Numbered from the stretch's first letter, positions 50,204 to 59,340 are shown. The stretch: 64,000 nt of DNA from Citrobacter freundii ATCC 8090 = MTCC 1658 = NBRC 12681 (GCF_011064845.1 NZ_CP049015.1:3534001-3598000); one strand, 5' to 3'. Notes: generated by a model from the sequence alone, not told the origin. Translations and numbers: made by a program.

Positions 50204-51184
50204 CTAAAATGGTCTTATCCCGCGCCCTACCGGCACCGCGCTCATCCACATCACTACCGCAGCAACAATAAGCACCGCACCACCGGCTAATGCCAGCGTC
50301 GTCCAGCCAATCTGTCGCCACAGCACCGGCGCTTTATGCCCGCTAATTTTCACCGCCAATGAGCGAAAGCTATGTACCAGCAAAGCCAATGACGTAATCG
50401 TCAAAGAGGTTCCTGCCGCCATCGCCAACGCCGACGCCATACCCCAGCTAAAGACGCCAACCACTTTACTGAACAGCAGCACCATAATTGCGCCAGAGCA
50501 GGGACGCATGCCCATAGAGAGAATAATCATCAACCGGGCGCGCCAGTCATCGCCGCTTTGCAGTTGTTCCGGGTTGGGCAAATGCTGATGCCCGCAGCCG
50601 CAGCCCTCGTGATGCACATGGTGCGGCGTAAAGGCGGTGAATTTCGGGCGCATCAGCAGCTGGCGCAATTTCTTCAGCGCACGGACACACAATAAAACGC
50701 CCAACATGCCAACCAGCGCATAACTTCCTTTCTCCAGCCAGAAACTGCTCATATGCAGCTGTCGGGCAGGCAGTTGCAGCACCGTGAGGACTACAACCAC
50801 CAGTCCTATTGCCACCAGCCCCTGCAATAGGGAAGACGCCAGCGTCAGCCCAATGCTCGACTTGAGCTTCGACGGATGCGTCGCAAGCCAGGTCGTGATG
50901 ACGATTTTGCCGTGCCCCGGCCCCAATGCGTGCAATACCCCATATATAAAGCTAAACAACAGCAGAGATCCGCCCGCACGTGTGGGGTTCGCGGCAACCG
51001 CTTTCAGCAACCCGCTCATCTGCTGGTTAACGTCGCGCTGCCAGACGACACTGTGCATCATTACCTGAGGCCAGGCTTGCCACAACCACAGCCCCCCGCC
51101 TGTCGCCAGCAACAAAAAGACCGCCAGCGGCCATAGCGTGAGCCAACGGCGTCTGGCTGCGCGTTGTTGATAAACTACTGACAT
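50204..51184 (-). CDS. NicO-family nickel/cobalt-type efflux permease
   Basis: This 326-aa inner-membrane protein has about seven hydrophobic segments. The NicO/RcnA signature HALGPGHGK (about residue 86) is followed by ITTWLATHPSK. A cytoplasmic loop rich in His and Cys (TPHHVHHEGCGCGHQHLP, about 182-200) is a likely metal-binding site, and MGMRPCSGAIMVLLFS is the second conserved segment. The ATG at 51184 overlaps the stop of the DUF1007 gene by 10 bp, so the two are translationally coupled. Metal export is inferred from family; the specific metal is unknown. It is not the E. coli rcnA orthologue by context. A similar gene pair is known in Salmonella near suhB. Confidence 0.85.
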   Translation of the reverse strand: MSVVYQQRAARRRWLTLWPLAVFLLLATGGGLWLWQAWPQVMMHSVVWQRDVNQQMSGLLKAVAANPTRAGGSLLLFSFIYGVLHALGPGHGKIVITTWLATHPSKLKSSIGLTLASSLLQGLVAIGLVVVVLTVLQLPARQLHMSSFWLEKGSYALVGMLGVLLCVRALKKLRQLLMRPKFTAFTPHHVHHEGCGCGHQHLPNPEQLQSGDDWRARLMIILSMGMRPCSGAIMVLLFSKVVGVFSWGMASALAMAAGTSLTITSLALLVHSFRSLAVKISGHKAPVLWRQIGWTTLALAGGAVLIVAAVVMWMSAVPVGRGIRPF

Positions 51185-51813
51185 TGCAGCGTCACCGTCT
51201 GTGCAAACTGTTTACCCAACTCCATATCCTCCGGCGGTGCGTCTTCTTTATCCAGCGACTGCGCAAAACTTAACATGTGTTCATTCGGCGTCGGCGTATG
51301 CATTGAAATATGGCATTGCTGGCTTATGGTCTGCGAAAGTCGGGCGTCGCTGTCTTTGTCATAGCTCATATCGACGTAGTAGGTCGGATCGAAGGTTGAA
51401 ATAGTATATTTTTGACCGCTCAGTGGTTGAGCTTCGGCCAGCGGCAGAACGAACGTCAGCACCGCCTGGTGTTCTTCACGCGCCATGCCATATTCCGTCG
51501 GTCTGTTTTTAAACTTTACCTTTTTCCCATCGTGCCACACTTCGGTGAAATAGTGCTGCCCGAGAACGTTGGCCATCACTTCCGCCGCCAGTTTTTTCCA
51601 AATTTCATCACCAGGTTTAGCATCCCCCGCGTCGTAAAGCAGATCCGCCGACGTGATTTCATCCATCGTCCAGCGCATTTTTAGCGCGACGAACCGATCA
51701 TTTTCGCTCACAACTTCGGTTTTCAGATGAATAAAGCTGTGGGGATGCGCACCTGCGCCAAAAGACAGGACAGCGAGAAACAACGTCATAATGATACGTT
51801 TAACGCCTTGCAT
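51175..51813 (-). CDS. DUF1007-family periplasmic protein
   Basis: This 212-aa protein starts at the ATG at 51813, which has GTGGAGAA upstream; a longer frame from 52035 would add 74 residues without homology. A signal peptide (about 1-22, MTLFLAVLSFGAGA then HPH) exports it. The mature N-terminus HPHSFIHLKTEVV and the segments MRWTMDEITSADLLYD, FTEVWHDGKKV and FDPTYYVDMSYDKD are typical of DUF1007. Adjacent coupling to a NicO permease is the usual context for this family, suggesting periplasmic metal binding or delivery. The exposed His-Pro-His N-terminus could be a metal ligand after cleavage; this is inference. Confidence 0.82.
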   Translation of the reverse strand: MQGVKRIIMTLFLAVLSFGAGAHPHSFIHLKTEVVSENDRFVALKMRWTMDEITSADLLYDAGDAKPGDEIWKKLAAEVMANVLGQHYFTEVWHDGKKVKFKNRPTEYGMAREEHQAVLTFVLPLAEAQPLSGQKYTISTFDPTYYVDMSYDKDSDARLSQTISQQCHISMHTPTPNEHMLSFAQSLDKEDAPPEDMELGKQFAQTVTLQCQ

Positions 51814-52233
51814 GAGTTCTCCACGATAAAAATCAACACCGCCACAAATAATGATGCCGTATTTGGCGCAAGTGTGCCGAGGATACCATTGAACGAAAAA
51901 AAGTTGAGCACCCTTTTCCGGTATCGATTCAGTTCTCAATTTCGATAATTTCTTCTTCGGGAAATTCCACCCAAACACCTTTTCGGCGTCAAATCTTAAG
52001 TAAAATGATAATAAAATGTTAATTAATGGTTTCATTTTGATGTTTTATTAACACTTAATTTGAACGCTTGAATCTAAAACCATGCAAATTTAACTAACTG
52101 TTAACCATTTTGTTTCCATAAATTCACAATAGTGGGCGCATATCACATTCTCCAAACTTATGATTCATTCCCTCTTCCATTCGTTGTTAACTTCACGCCG
52201 TGACATGTCCTGCCCCCTACGAAAGGTACAACT
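51814..52233. promoter_or_regulatory. Divergent intergenic region between the metal-export pair and the sugar ABC operon
   Basis: About 420 bp without a credible gene. The middle (51990-52130) is AT-rich and includes TAACTAACTGTTAACCA near 52090. No operator or strong -35/-10 pair could be fixed for either direction. No regulator gene lies in or beside the ABC operon, so control must come from elsewhere. Confidence 0.4.
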
Positions 52234-53217
52234 ATGAAATTCAAACTCGCATTACTCAGTGCAACCCTGGTTTCTGCATGCATGTTGTCCGGCACGTCCT
52301 TTGCGGCGGAAAAATATGAAATTGCTGTGGTTGCAAAGGTCACCGGTATTCCCTGGTTTAACCGCATGGAAACCGGCGTTAACGAAGCAGCAAAAAAACT
52401 GGATGTGAACGCTTACCAGACCGGTCCATCTACGCCGGATCCTGCACAGCAGGTCAAAGTGATTGAGGATCTGATCGCCAAAAACGTCAACGCAATCATC
52501 GTGGTACCGAACGATGCCAAGGTTCTTGAGCCAGTACTGAAAAAAGCGCGCGATAAAGGCATTGTGGTCCTGACGCACGAATCCCCGGACGAGCAAATCG
52601 GTCAGTGGGATATCGAAACCATCGATAGTGAAAAATACGCACAAGCCAACGTCGATGAGTTAGCGAAAAATATGGGCGGCAAAGGCGGGTATGCAATCTA
52701 TGTTGGTTCGCTGACGGTCCCACTGCATAACGCGTGGGCGGATTATGCAATTAAGTACCAGAAAGAAAAATATCCGGAAATGTTCGAGGTCACTTCCCGC
52801 CTGCCGGTCGCGGAAAGCATTGATAAATCCTACGCCACAACGCTGGATCTGATGAAAACCTATCCGCAGATGAAGGGCATTATCGGCTTCGGCTCACTGG
52901 GTCCAATTGGTGCGGGTCAGGCTGTGCAGAAAAAACGCGCCAAAGATAAGATCGCCGTTGTCGGGATCGCCATGCCAGCGCAGGCTGCGCCTTACCTGAT
53001 GCGTGGAGATATCAAAAAAGCGCTGCTGTGGGATCCAAAAGATGCGGGCTATGCGCTGGTAACGGTTGCCGATCAGCTGTTGCAGGGCAAAGAAGTCAAT
53101 GCAGATCTGAGTATCGACGGTTTAGGGAAAGCCGATATCGACACGGAGAAGAAAGTGATCCGCTTTAACAAGATCCTCGAAGTCACCAAAGACAACGCAC
53201 AATCACTTGGTTTCTAA
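52234..53217 (+). CDS. Periplasmic sugar-binding protein of an ABC transporter
   Basis: This 327-aa protein has a signal peptide (about 1-24, ending GTSFAA) and the pentose/AI-2 type periplasmic binding fold (RbsB/LsrB-like, peripla_BP_4). Family segments include EIAVVAKVTGIPWFNRMETGVNEAAK, QVKVIEDLIAKNVNAIIVVPND and GFGSLGPIGAGQA. AAAGGT precedes the ATG. It is the first gene of the six-gene operon; a 103-bp gap to the ATPase gene may allow its higher expression. Resemblance is more to LsrB-type than to YphF. The ligand is unknown; the kinase downstream points to a ketopentose or related polyol-derived sugar. Confidence 0.88.
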   Translation: MKFKLALLSATLVSACMLSGTSFAAEKYEIAVVAKVTGIPWFNRMETGVNEAAKKLDVNAYQTGPSTPDPAQQVKVIEDLIAKNVNAIIVVPNDAKVLEPVLKKARDKGIVVLTHESPDEQIGQWDIETIDSEKYAQANVDELAKNMGGKGGYAIYVGSLTVPLHNAWADYAIKYQKEKYPEMFEVTSRLPVAESIDKSYATTLDLMKTYPQMKGIIGFGSLGPIGAGQAVQKKRAKDKIAVVGIAMPAQAAPYLMRGDIKKALLWDPKDAGYALVTVADQLLQGKEVNADLSIDGLGKADIDTEKKVIRFNKILEVTKDNAQSLGF

Positions 53218-53320
53218 GGCTTTAGCCAACACCAGGGAACCTTAACGCCGACCGTCTGGTCGGCGCTATCAACCAAACTAACACTCAGCGTCCGTCAGGG
53301 CGCTCGCAGGGGTATTGTCC

Positions 53321-54829
53321 ATGGCAGACACCACCGCATTTATCACTCTTGAGAATATCAGCAAACAATTCCCGGGCGTGCTGGCGCTGGATAACGTGAA
53401 TCTGACGCTGAGAAAAGGCGAAGTTCACTGTCTGGCGGGTCAAAACGGCTGTGGTAAAAGTACCATTATTAAAGTGATCTCCGGGGTTTATCACCCGGAA
53501 AAAGGCGCGCAGATTTTACTCGACGGAAAATTGTTCCATCACCTGACGCCGCAGCTCTCTTCCCATTATGGCATTCAGGTTATTTATCAGGACCTGTCGC
53601 TGTTCCCCAACTTTAGCGTCGCAGAAAATATCGCGGTCAACCGCTATCTGCCGGGCGGTGATATCTGGGTGCGTCGTGGTGCTATGAAACAGCAGGCGCT
53701 GGCAGCCATGAAACGTATCGGGGTGAATATCGATCCCGATAAAAAAGTAGAAAAACTCTCGATTGCCGACCGACAGCTGGTCGCTATTTGCCGGGCAATT
53801 GCCGCAGATGCGCGTCTGGTGATTATGGACGAGCCCACCGCCTCGCTAACCCGCCAGGAGGTCAATGGCCTGCTGAAGGTGGTTAACGAACTGAAAGCAG
53901 CCGGCATTTGCGTGGTGTTTGTCAGCCATCGTCTGGATGAAGTGATGGAAGTGGCAGACCGTATCAGCGTCATGCGCGACGGCAAACTGGTGGGCACATA
54001 TCCTGCCAGCGAACTGGACAGTCACGAGCTGGCTTTCCTGATGACCGGACAACGCTTCCACTACAGCCCGCTGCCGGAGAAATCATTCGACGATCGAGAA
54101 CCCCTGCTGGAGCTGCGCAACCTCAGCCGCAGAGGCAAATACCAGAACATTAATCTGTCGCTACATGGCGGCGAGATTGTCTCGATTGTCGGCCTGTTGG
54201 GCGCCGGGCGTACCGAACTTTGCCTCAGTTTGTTCGGCATGACCCAGCCGGAAAGCGGCGAGATGCGTATTAACGGTCAGCCGGTCACGCTTCGTAATAA
54301 CCACGACGCCATTAAGCATGGGATCGGCTACGTCTCAGAAGATCGCCTGACGCAGGGGCTGATCATGGAGCAGTCGATTTACGACAACACCATCGTCACG
54401 GTGTTTGATCAACTGCACACCGGTAGCGGCTTGCTCGATCATCGTAAAGCGCAAAAGCTGGTCGCCGATTTAATCCGCGAACTGAATATCAAAGTGTCCG
54501 ATCCGCACCTGCCGGTCAAAACCCTTTCCGGCGGGAATGCCCAGCGTATCGCCATTGCCAAATGGGTGGCGACCAATCCCCGCATCCTGATCCTCGACTC
54601 GCCTACCGTCGGCGTGGATATCGCCAACAAAGAGGGCATTTACCAGATAGCCCGCGATTTGGCGGAACAAGGTATGGCGGTGCTGATGATTTGCGATGAA
54701 ATTCCGGAAGCATATTACAACAGCCACCGCGTGCTGGTGATGCGTCGCGGCAGACTGGTGGCGGAATTTAATCCTCATCACTGCCGTGAAGAGGAGATTG
54801 CTGAAGTGGTCGAGGTAATCAATGAATAA
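53321..54829 (+). CDS. Sugar ABC transporter ATPase (duplicated ATP-binding cassettes)
   Basis: This 502-aa cytoplasmic ATPase is of the RbsA/XylG/AraG type. The start is the ATG at 53321 with GCAGGGG upstream; a TTG two codons earlier is less likely. The first cassette (about 8-240) has Walker A GQNGCGKST, Walker B LVIMDEPTAS and a signature region KLSIADRQLVAICRAI that departs from canonical LSGGQ, as is common in this family. The second cassette (about 260-500) has a degenerate P-loop (GLLGAGRTEL), SEDR, the signature LSGGNAQR and Walker B ILILDSPTVGVD with Ser in place of the usual Glu. It overlaps the next gene by 8 bp. Confidence 0.93.
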   Translation: MADTTAFITLENISKQFPGVLALDNVNLTLRKGEVHCLAGQNGCGKSTIIKVISGVYHPEKGAQILLDGKLFHHLTPQLSSHYGIQVIYQDLSLFPNFSVAENIAVNRYLPGGDIWVRRGAMKQQALAAMKRIGVNIDPDKKVEKLSIADRQLVAICRAIAADARLVIMDEPTASLTRQEVNGLLKVVNELKAAGICVVFVSHRLDEVMEVADRISVMRDGKLVGTYPASELDSHELAFLMTGQRFHYSPLPEKSFDDREPLLELRNLSRRGKYQNINLSLHGGEIVSIVGLLGAGRTELCLSLFGMTQPESGEMRINGQPVTLRNNHDAIKHGIGYVSEDRLTQGLIMEQSIYDNTIVTVFDQLHTGSGLLDHRKAQKLVADLIRELNIKVSDPHLPVKTLSGGNAQRIAIAKWVATNPRILILDSPTVGVDIANKEGIYQIARDLAEQGMAVLMICDEIPEAYYNSHRVLVMRRGRLVAEFNPHHCREEEIAEVVEVINE

Positions 54830-55811
54830 GATGCATCTGTCCCGTTTAATCGGGCAACATGAATTCTGGCTGGGCCTGCTGGTCGTGGCGCTGGCGGTTG
54901 GGCTAAGTGTCAGCACCGATGAGTTCCTCTCGCTCGGCAATCTGACAGATGTGGCCACCAGCTACGCGATTCTCGGCATTCTTGCCTGCGGGTTGTTTGT
55001 GGTGCTGATTTCCGGTGGGATCGATATCTCATTTCCGGCGATGACCGCGATTGCCCAGTATGCGATGGCCAGTTGGGTGATCGGCCACGGCGGCAACTTC
55101 GCTCTGGCGTTAACCATTGCGATTGCGGTGGGCCTGCTGCTTGGGCTCATTAATGGCTTCCTGGTCTACTGGCTGCGCGTTCCGGCAATCATCATTACCA
55201 TCGCCACGCTGAACGTCTACTACGGTCTTCTGGTTTACGCCACCAAAGGTACCTGGCTGTACGGTTTCCCTGACTGGTTTATGAACGGCATTAACTGGTT
55301 CTCCTTCACCGCGGCAGATGGCTACGACTACGGCCTGACCCTGCCCCTGCTGTGCCTGGCGGCGGTGATCGTCTTTACCGCAGTGCTGATGAACTATACC
55401 CGTCTTGGCCGTCAGGTTTACGCCATGGGCGGCAACCGCGACGCGGCCTCACGTCTGGGGCTGAATCTGCTGAAGCTGCATTTCTACGTCTATGGCTATA
55501 TGGGCATTCTGGCAGGTGTTGCCGCCGTGGTTCAGGCGCAAATCACCCAGTCAGTTGCACCCAATTCGCTGCTCGGCTTTGAGCTTACGGTGCTGGCGGC
55601 GGTCGTACTCGGCGGAACCAGCATGAGCGGCGGGCGCGGTACGTTGACCGGAACCCTGCTCGGCGTTGTCCTGCTCGCCTTCTTACAAAATGGTCTGACG
55701 CTACTCAGCGTCTCCTCTTACTGGCACACCGTATTCAGCGGCGCCATTATCCTGGTCAGCATCAGTGCCACGGCCTGGAACGAAAAACGCAAACTGGCAA
55801 GGGAGCTTTGA
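54822..55811 (+). CDS. Sugar ABC transporter permease 1
   Basis: This 329-aa inner-membrane permease is of the RbsC/LsrC type (BPD_transp_2 family) with about eight to ten membrane segments. The conserved family region LAAVVLGGTSMSGGRGTLTG (about residue 260) contacts the ATPase. GGIDISFPAMTAIAQYA and GLINGFLVYWLRVPAIIITI are further family marks. The start overlaps the ATPase stop by 8 bp; another ATG at 54831 is possible. It is paired with a second permease, giving a heterodimeric channel. Confidence 0.9.
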   Translation: MNKMHLSRLIGQHEFWLGLLVVALAVGLSVSTDEFLSLGNLTDVATSYAILGILACGLFVVLISGGIDISFPAMTAIAQYAMASWVIGHGGNFALALTIAIAVGLLLGLINGFLVYWLRVPAIIITIATLNVYYGLLVYATKGTWLYGFPDWFMNGINWFSFTAADGYDYGLTLPLLCLAAVIVFTAVLMNYTRLGRQVYAMGGNRDAASRLGLNLLKLHFYVYGYMGILAGVAAVVQAQITQSVAPNSLLGFELTVLAAVVLGGTSMSGGRGTLTGTLLGVVLLAFLQNGLTLLSVSSYWHTVFSGAIILVSISATAWNEKRKLAREL

Positions 55812-55812
55812 G

Positions 55813-56766
55813 ATGAAAACAATCGCCAGATTTTTACCCGGTGATGCCATCATTCGTCTGCAATGCGTCATTATTGTGGTCGTCGCCCTGGTTTTCTCAG
55901 CCCTGCTCGGCAGCCGTTTTTTTAGCGTCGCTAACTTCCAGTCGATAGGCTCACAGTTACCGATCCTCGGTATGCTGGCCCTCGGGATGGGTATGACCAT
56001 GCTGACCGGCGGCATTAACCTGTCAATTATTGCCGGGGCGAACGCCTGCTCGCTGGTAATGGCAGCGATTATCGTTACCCATCCGGATAACCCGCTGTTT
56101 CTGGTGCTGGCGCTGCTGGCAGGCGCAGCCGTGGCGGTGGCTATCGGTACGCTCAACGGCGCGCTGATTGCCTGGGTCGGCGTCTCACCGATTCTCGCCA
56201 CCCTCGGCACGATGACACTTATCTCCGGGCTGAATATTCTGCTCTCCAACGGGACGGTGATTTCGGGTTTCCCGACCGCCATTCAGTACCTTGGCAACGC
56301 CACGATTGCGGGTATTCCGGTGGCGCTGTTGCTCTTTTTCCTGGTGGCAATCCTGCTATGGGTACTGCTGGAGCACACCACGCTGGGGCGCAGTCTTTAT
56401 CTCGTCGGCTCCAATGAACAGGCTACCCGCTACAGTGGTGTGAATACCGTACGGGTACAAATTTCCGTGTACGTGATTTCAGCCCTGCTCGGCTGGGTCG
56501 CCGCCATTCTGATGATGGCGAAATTCAACTCGGCAAAAGCCGGATACGGTGAGTCCTACCTGCTGGTCACCATCCTTGCCTCCGTACTCGGCGGCATCAA
56601 TCCGGATGGCGGCTTCGGACGCATTATCGGCCTGGTACTGGCGCTGATTGTGCTGCAAATGCTGGAAAGCGGCCTTAACTTGCTGGGGGTCAGCAGCTAT
56701 CTGACGATGGCGCTGTGGGGCGCGGTGCTGATCCTCTTTATCGCATTACAGAATCGTAAAGCCTGA
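55813..56766 (+). CDS. Sugar ABC transporter permease 2
   Basis: This 317-aa permease of the same BPD_transp_2 family starts at the ATG at 55813, one base after the first permease's stop. A frame opening at 55765 inside the previous gene is not used. Family marks are GGINLSIIAGANACSLV, GTLNGALIAWVGVSPILATLGTMTL and VTILASVLGGINPDGGFGRIIGL. About eight to ten hydrophobic segments are visible. With two distinct permeases the transporter resembles Lsr-type and YphD-like systems. Confidence 0.9.
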   Translation: MKTIARFLPGDAIIRLQCVIIVVVALVFSALLGSRFFSVANFQSIGSQLPILGMLALGMGMTMLTGGINLSIIAGANACSLVMAAIIVTHPDNPLFLVLALLAGAAVAVAIGTLNGALIAWVGVSPILATLGTMTLISGLNILLSNGTVISGFPTAIQYLGNATIAGIPVALLLFFLVAILLWVLLEHTTLGRSLYLVGSNEQATRYSGVNTVRVQISVYVISALLGWVAAILMMAKFNSAKAGYGESYLLVTILASVLGGINPDGGFGRIIGLVLALIVLQMLESGLNLLGVSSYLTMALWGAVLILFIALQNRKA

Positions 56767-56783
56767 TTTCAGGAGAAAAAATT

Positions 56784-58421
56784 ATGGCAAGTTACTTTAT
56801 TGGTGTGGATGTCGGAACCGGTAGCGCCCGTGCTGGCGTGTTTGATCTCAACGGCAGAATGGTCGGTCAGGCCAGTCGGGCCATCGAGATTTACCGTCCG
56901 CAGGCCGATTTCGTTGAGCAGTCTTCCGATAACATCTGGCAGGCGGTGTGTAACGCGGTTCGCGATGCGATTAACCAGTCGGATATCAACCCTATCCAGG
57001 TGAAAGGTCTGGGCTTTGACGCGACCTGTTCACTGGTGGTGTTGGATAAAGAAGGTAAACCGCTGACCATTAGTCCGTCCGGGCGCAGCGAACAGAATAT
57101 CATTGTGTGGATGGATCACCGCGCCATTACTCAGGCTGAGCGCATTAACGCCCTGCATCATCGGGTGCTGGACTACGTTGGCGGTATTATCTCCCCGGAA
57201 ATGCAAACGCCCAAACTGCTGTGGTTGAAGCAACATATGCCCAACACCTGGGCCAATGCGGGATACTACTTTGACCTGCCCGATTTCCTGACCTGGCGCG
57301 CAACGGGCGATGACACGCGCTCACTGTGCTCGACGGTGTGTAAATGGACCTATATGGGCCATGAAGACAAATGGGATGACAGCTATTTCCGCCAGATTGG
57401 GCTGGAAGACTTGCTGGAACATGATGCCGCCAAAATTGGCCGTTACGTGAAAACTATGGGCGAACCGCTTGGTCATGGTCTTTCTGCGCGCGCCGCCAGC
57501 GAAATGGGGCTGATTCCGGGGACCGCTGTCAGCGTCTCGATCATCGATGCCCACGCCGGTACGCTCGGCACGCTCGGCGCGAGCGGTGTCTCTGGCGAGG
57601 TGGCGGATTTTGACCGCCGCGTCGCGCTGATTGGCGGCACCTCTACCGGACACATGGCGATTTCCAAAGAGCCGCGTTTTATCGGCGGCGTTTGGGGTCC
57701 TTACTACTCAGCAGTGCTGCCAGAATACTGGCTTAACGAAGGTGGACAGTCGGCAACCGGGGCGTTAATCGACCACGTTATTCAGTCGCATCCTTGTTAC
57801 GAAACCTTGTTGACCCAGGCGAAATCTCAAGGGCAGACCATTTATGAAGTGCTGAATGCGCTGCTGCGTAAAATGGCCGGTGAGCCGGAAGATATCGCAT
57901 TTTTAACCCGTGACATGCACATCCTGCCCTATTTCCACGGCAACCGTTCACCTCGCGCCAACCCAACGCTCACAGGCGCTATCACCGGACTGAAGCTGTC
58001 GCGCACGCCGGAAGATATGGCGTTACAGTACCTCGCGACCATCCAGTCCATTGCGCTGGGAACCCGTCATATCATTGAAACGATGAATCAAAGCGGCTAC
58101 ACCATCGATACCATTATGGCCAGCGGCGGCGGGACGAAAAACCCGATCTTCGTTCAGGAGCATGCCAACGCCACCGGCTGTGCGATGCTGCTGCCTGAAG
58201 AGAGCGAAGCCATGCTGCTGGGTGGCGCCATGATGGGAACTATCGCCGCGGGCGTGTTCGATACCTTCCCGGAAGCAATGTCAGCGATGAGCCGGATTGG
58301 TAAAACGGTTACCCCGCAGACTAATCGCATTAAGCAGTACTACGATCGCAAATATCGGGTATTCCACGAGATGTATCAGGATCATATGAAATACCGCCAG
58401 TTGATGCAGGAGGACGCATGA
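56784..58421 (+). CDS. FGGY-family sugar kinase, probable D-ribulokinase
   Basis: This 545-aa cytosolic kinase has the FGGY phosphate-binding start GVDVGTGSARAGVFD (about 7-21). The motif TCSLV at residues 81-85 is the marker described for D-ribulokinases of the human FGGY/yeast YDR109C group. The catalytic region SIIDAHAGTLG (about 252-262) holds the candidate base Asp, and the C-terminal ATP-binding MASGGGTKNPIFVQ (about 449-462) is intact. AGGAGA precedes the ATG. It follows the second permease by 17 bp and overlaps the SIS gene (ATGA), so the cell probably imports, then phosphorylates, a ketopentose. Other ketoses or polyols are possible. Confidence 0.85.
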   Translation: MASYFIGVDVGTGSARAGVFDLNGRMVGQASRAIEIYRPQADFVEQSSDNIWQAVCNAVRDAINQSDINPIQVKGLGFDATCSLVVLDKEGKPLTISPSGRSEQNIIVWMDHRAITQAERINALHHRVLDYVGGIISPEMQTPKLLWLKQHMPNTWANAGYYFDLPDFLTWRATGDDTRSLCSTVCKWTYMGHEDKWDDSYFRQIGLEDLLEHDAAKIGRYVKTMGEPLGHGLSARAASEMGLIPGTAVSVSIIDAHAGTLGTLGASGVSGEVADFDRRVALIGGTSTGHMAISKEPRFIGGVWGPYYSAVLPEYWLNEGGQSATGALIDHVIQSHPCYETLLTQAKSQGQTIYEVLNALLRKMAGEPEDIAFLTRDMHILPYFHGNRSPRANPTLTGAITGLKLSRTPEDMALQYLATIQSIALGTRHIIETMNQSGYTIDTIMASGGGTKNPIFVQEHANATGCAMLLPEESEAMLLGGAMMGTIAAGVFDTFPEAMSAMSRIGKTVTPQTNRIKQYYDRKYRVFHEMYQDHMKYRQLMQEDA

Positions 58422-59017
58422 GTAACTCCTGGTCTCAGGCCAGCGGCGTATTCCAGCTCTATAGCGATGCCCTGGCGGGTCTGGGGCAGCATCTGACTGA
58501 ACCTGTCTGGCAGTCGCTGATGGCGGAGCTGCGCGGTTGTCAGGGCAAAATCGTCGTCACCGGCGTCGGTACCTCTGGCATTGCAGCGCGTAAAGTCGCG
58601 CATATGCTTGCCTGCGTGGAACGTCCAGCGATTTACCTCAACGCGACAGATGCAGCGCATGGCGATCTCGGTTTTTTACGCGCCGACGACCTGGTGATTA
58701 TGCTGTCACGCGGGGGTAATTCGGACGAGCTCACCCGGCTGCTGCCCGGACTGGCTGCGAGGAATGTGCCCATACTGAGCGTGACTGAAAACGCGGATTC
58801 GGCCATCGCTAAAGCATCGAAGCTAGTGATTTCCACTGGCGTTCAGCGAGAGGCCGACCCGCTGAACATGTTAGCCACCACCTCCATTTTACTGGTGCTG
58901 GCTATCTTTGACGCCGCCTGCGCCTGTCTGATGAGCGAGAGCGGCTACTCAAAGGAAACGCTGCTGGCGGTACATCCGGGCGGCGATGTAGGATTAACGC
59001 TGAGTCGAGAGAAGTAA
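58418..59017 (+). CDS. Single-domain SIS sugar-phosphate isomerase (KdsD/GutQ-like, no CBS domains)
   Basis: This 199-aa protein is one SIS domain. It aligns with the catalytic part of arabinose-5-phosphate isomerase KdsD: VVTGVGTSGIAARK, DAAHGDLGFL, SRGGNSDELTRLLP, READPLNMLATTS and VHPGGDVGLTL. Three of four proposed KdsD catalytic residues are kept (Glu104, Glu145, His186; also His81), but Lys59 of KdsD is Thr52 here. The CBS pair of KdsD and GutQ is absent. A stand-alone SIS isomerase is known in uropathogenic E. coli (c3406). The start overlaps the kinase stop (ATGA). It probably isomerises the kinase product, for example ribulose-5-phosphate and arabinose-5-phosphate, but another aldose-ketose pair is possible. 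Confidence 0.8.
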   Translation: MSNSWSQASGVFQLYSDALAGLGQHLTEPVWQSLMAELRGCQGKIVVTGVGTSGIAARKVAHMLACVERPAIYLNATDAAHGDLGFLRADDLVIMLSRGGNSDELTRLLPGLAARNVPILSVTENADSAIAKASKLVISTGVQREADPLNMLATTSILLVLAIFDAACACLMSESGYSKETLLAVHPGGDVGLTLSREK

Positions 59018-59340
59018 CGCCAGACAGCTGTTACGGAGGTAATGAATCTGTTGCCTCCGTCGTATTGCTACGTTCACTTTAGGTTTTTCACTTCTCTGAG
59101 ATAGCATTTTCATACCTCCCTCCGCCAGCATTCCCCCCTCTGGCATTTTTTATATCTCAACAAAAAGATAAAACAGTGAAAAAACGGATTAACGCGCTGC
59201 GTTCCACTCCCGCTATCTGTTCCGCACGTTAAAAATTCTGTGACGCTCTCCAGCATTCCTGGTGGAAAGCATTCCATTCCTCAAATCTATGAGCAAACTT
59301 TAGCTATTCTTATCAAACATACTTACGGGAGACCCTACAG
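59018..59340 (+). promoter_or_regulatory. Intergenic region before csiE
   Basis: After the SIS gene an imperfect stem (ACGGAGG near 59033, CCTCCGT near 59055) could weakly end the operon. Upstream of csiE a sigma-S-like -10 (CTATTCTTAT near 59304) and a CRP half-site TGTGA (59239-59243) are seen. E. coli csiE is sigma-S and cAMP-CRP dependent. No gene is seen here. Confidence 0.4.

Noticed and set aside
53661..53790. Possible defect in the first ATPase cassette because the LSGGQ signature is not canonical
   Set aside because: Sugar ABC ATPases of the RbsA/LsrA class often carry an altered signature in one cassette; Walker A and B are intact, so this is not evidence of decay.
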